Origin: Orobanche coerulescens
Lineage: Eukaryota; Streptophyta; Magnoliopsida; Lamiales; Orobanchaceae
NCBI GenBank assembly: GCA_033398695.1
Contig: JAWKAU010000044.1
Location: 310,001 to 374,000, forward strand
Reading direction: 5' to 3'
DNA length: 64,000 nucleotides
Positions 63,901 through 64,000 of the stretch are shown here, piece by piece. Both the position numbers and the translations under genes were made by a program. Each line of letters begins with the position of its first letter. Position 1 is the first letter of the stretch. Below the pieces are notes generated by a model. It worked only from the letters and a program-made list of their open reading frames with translations. It was not told where the DNA came from and made no database searches.

Positions 63901-64000
63901 GCGAATAAAGGTGGAGCCTTTAGCCATCAGACGGGAGCGTCCGGTGCCGGGACTAGCAAGCCCCGGATTTATGAGATGAAGAAGACTGATGATCCAGAGG

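Larger units (their letters stand above)
41896..64000 (+). mobile_element. Gypsy D1: Tekay-like element, 5' part, carrying D2
   Basis: Its 5' LTR is 41896-42148 plus 60028-62181 (about 2407 bp, the same length as D2's). D2 is inserted within the motif array at CTAAT. A primer site, leader and gag follow, and the element runs off the window. D1 and D2 are one family: same LTR plan, gag start and zinc knuckles. Confidence 0.9.

Overview
This window is plant heterochromatin made almost entirely of nested LTR retrotransposons. I see no host single-copy gene, no rRNA or tRNA gene and no bacterial-type feature. Ty1/copia and Ty3/gypsy pol proteins, priming sites matching initiator tRNA-Met, LTRs up to 2.4 kb with TATAAATA boxes, and non-autonomous gag-only elements all point to a flowering plant genome, probably a pericentromeric or otherwise methylated region. 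Element names here (Copia-1 to -3, A, B, G, F, D1, D2, C1, C2) are local labels.

Layout. 1-3957: 3' part of Copia-1 (+), apparently inserted in the gag of Copia-2. 3958-8808: rest of Copia-2 (+), which appears to sit in the reverse transcriptase gene of Copia-3. 8809-11135 and 40814-41895: 5' half of Copia-3 (-). Inside Copia-3 gag lies gypsy A (-, 11136-40813, target duplication AGCAG). Inside A pol lies B (-, 15927-29937, CACTC), a gag-only element, and inside B's 5' LTR lies gypsy G (+, 20267-29622, GTCAT). Inside A's 5' LTR lies chromovirus F (+, 34635-40603, GTGC). Inside Copia-3's 5' LTR lies gypsy D1 (+, 41896 to beyond 64000). Inside D1's 5' LTR lies gypsy D2 (+, 42149-60022, CTAAT). 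Inside D2's 3' LTR lie two gag-protease elements, C1 (-, 49590-53738, GCAC) and C2 (-, 54191-58288, GCAC). Nesting is four deep.

Most notable result. The LTRs of three gypsy families (A, G, D) carry arrays of a quasi-palindromic 12-mer, TAGC-GCAC-GCTA. Copies are spaced about 23 bp apart, grouped in fours, and separated by 50-70 bp spacers. The last pair lies one further step upstream of the TATA box in G and D. All three insertions of the F/C lineage (F, C1, C2) fall at the same position inside this 12-mer: TAGC and GCTA flank the element and the central 4 bp are the target duplication. F, which carries a chromodomain integrase, and the gag-protease elements C1/C2 share LTR termini, polypurine tract, promoter region and a strongly conserved block of about 58 bp. 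This suggests that F-type integrase mobilises C elements and aims both at the arrays in other retrotransposons' LTRs.

All full-length reading frames show damage: frameshifts, nonsense codons and lost catalytic residues. F is the least damaged and looks youngest (693-bp LTRs differing at roughly ten positions). The D1 gag at the right edge is the most intact Tekay-type gag.
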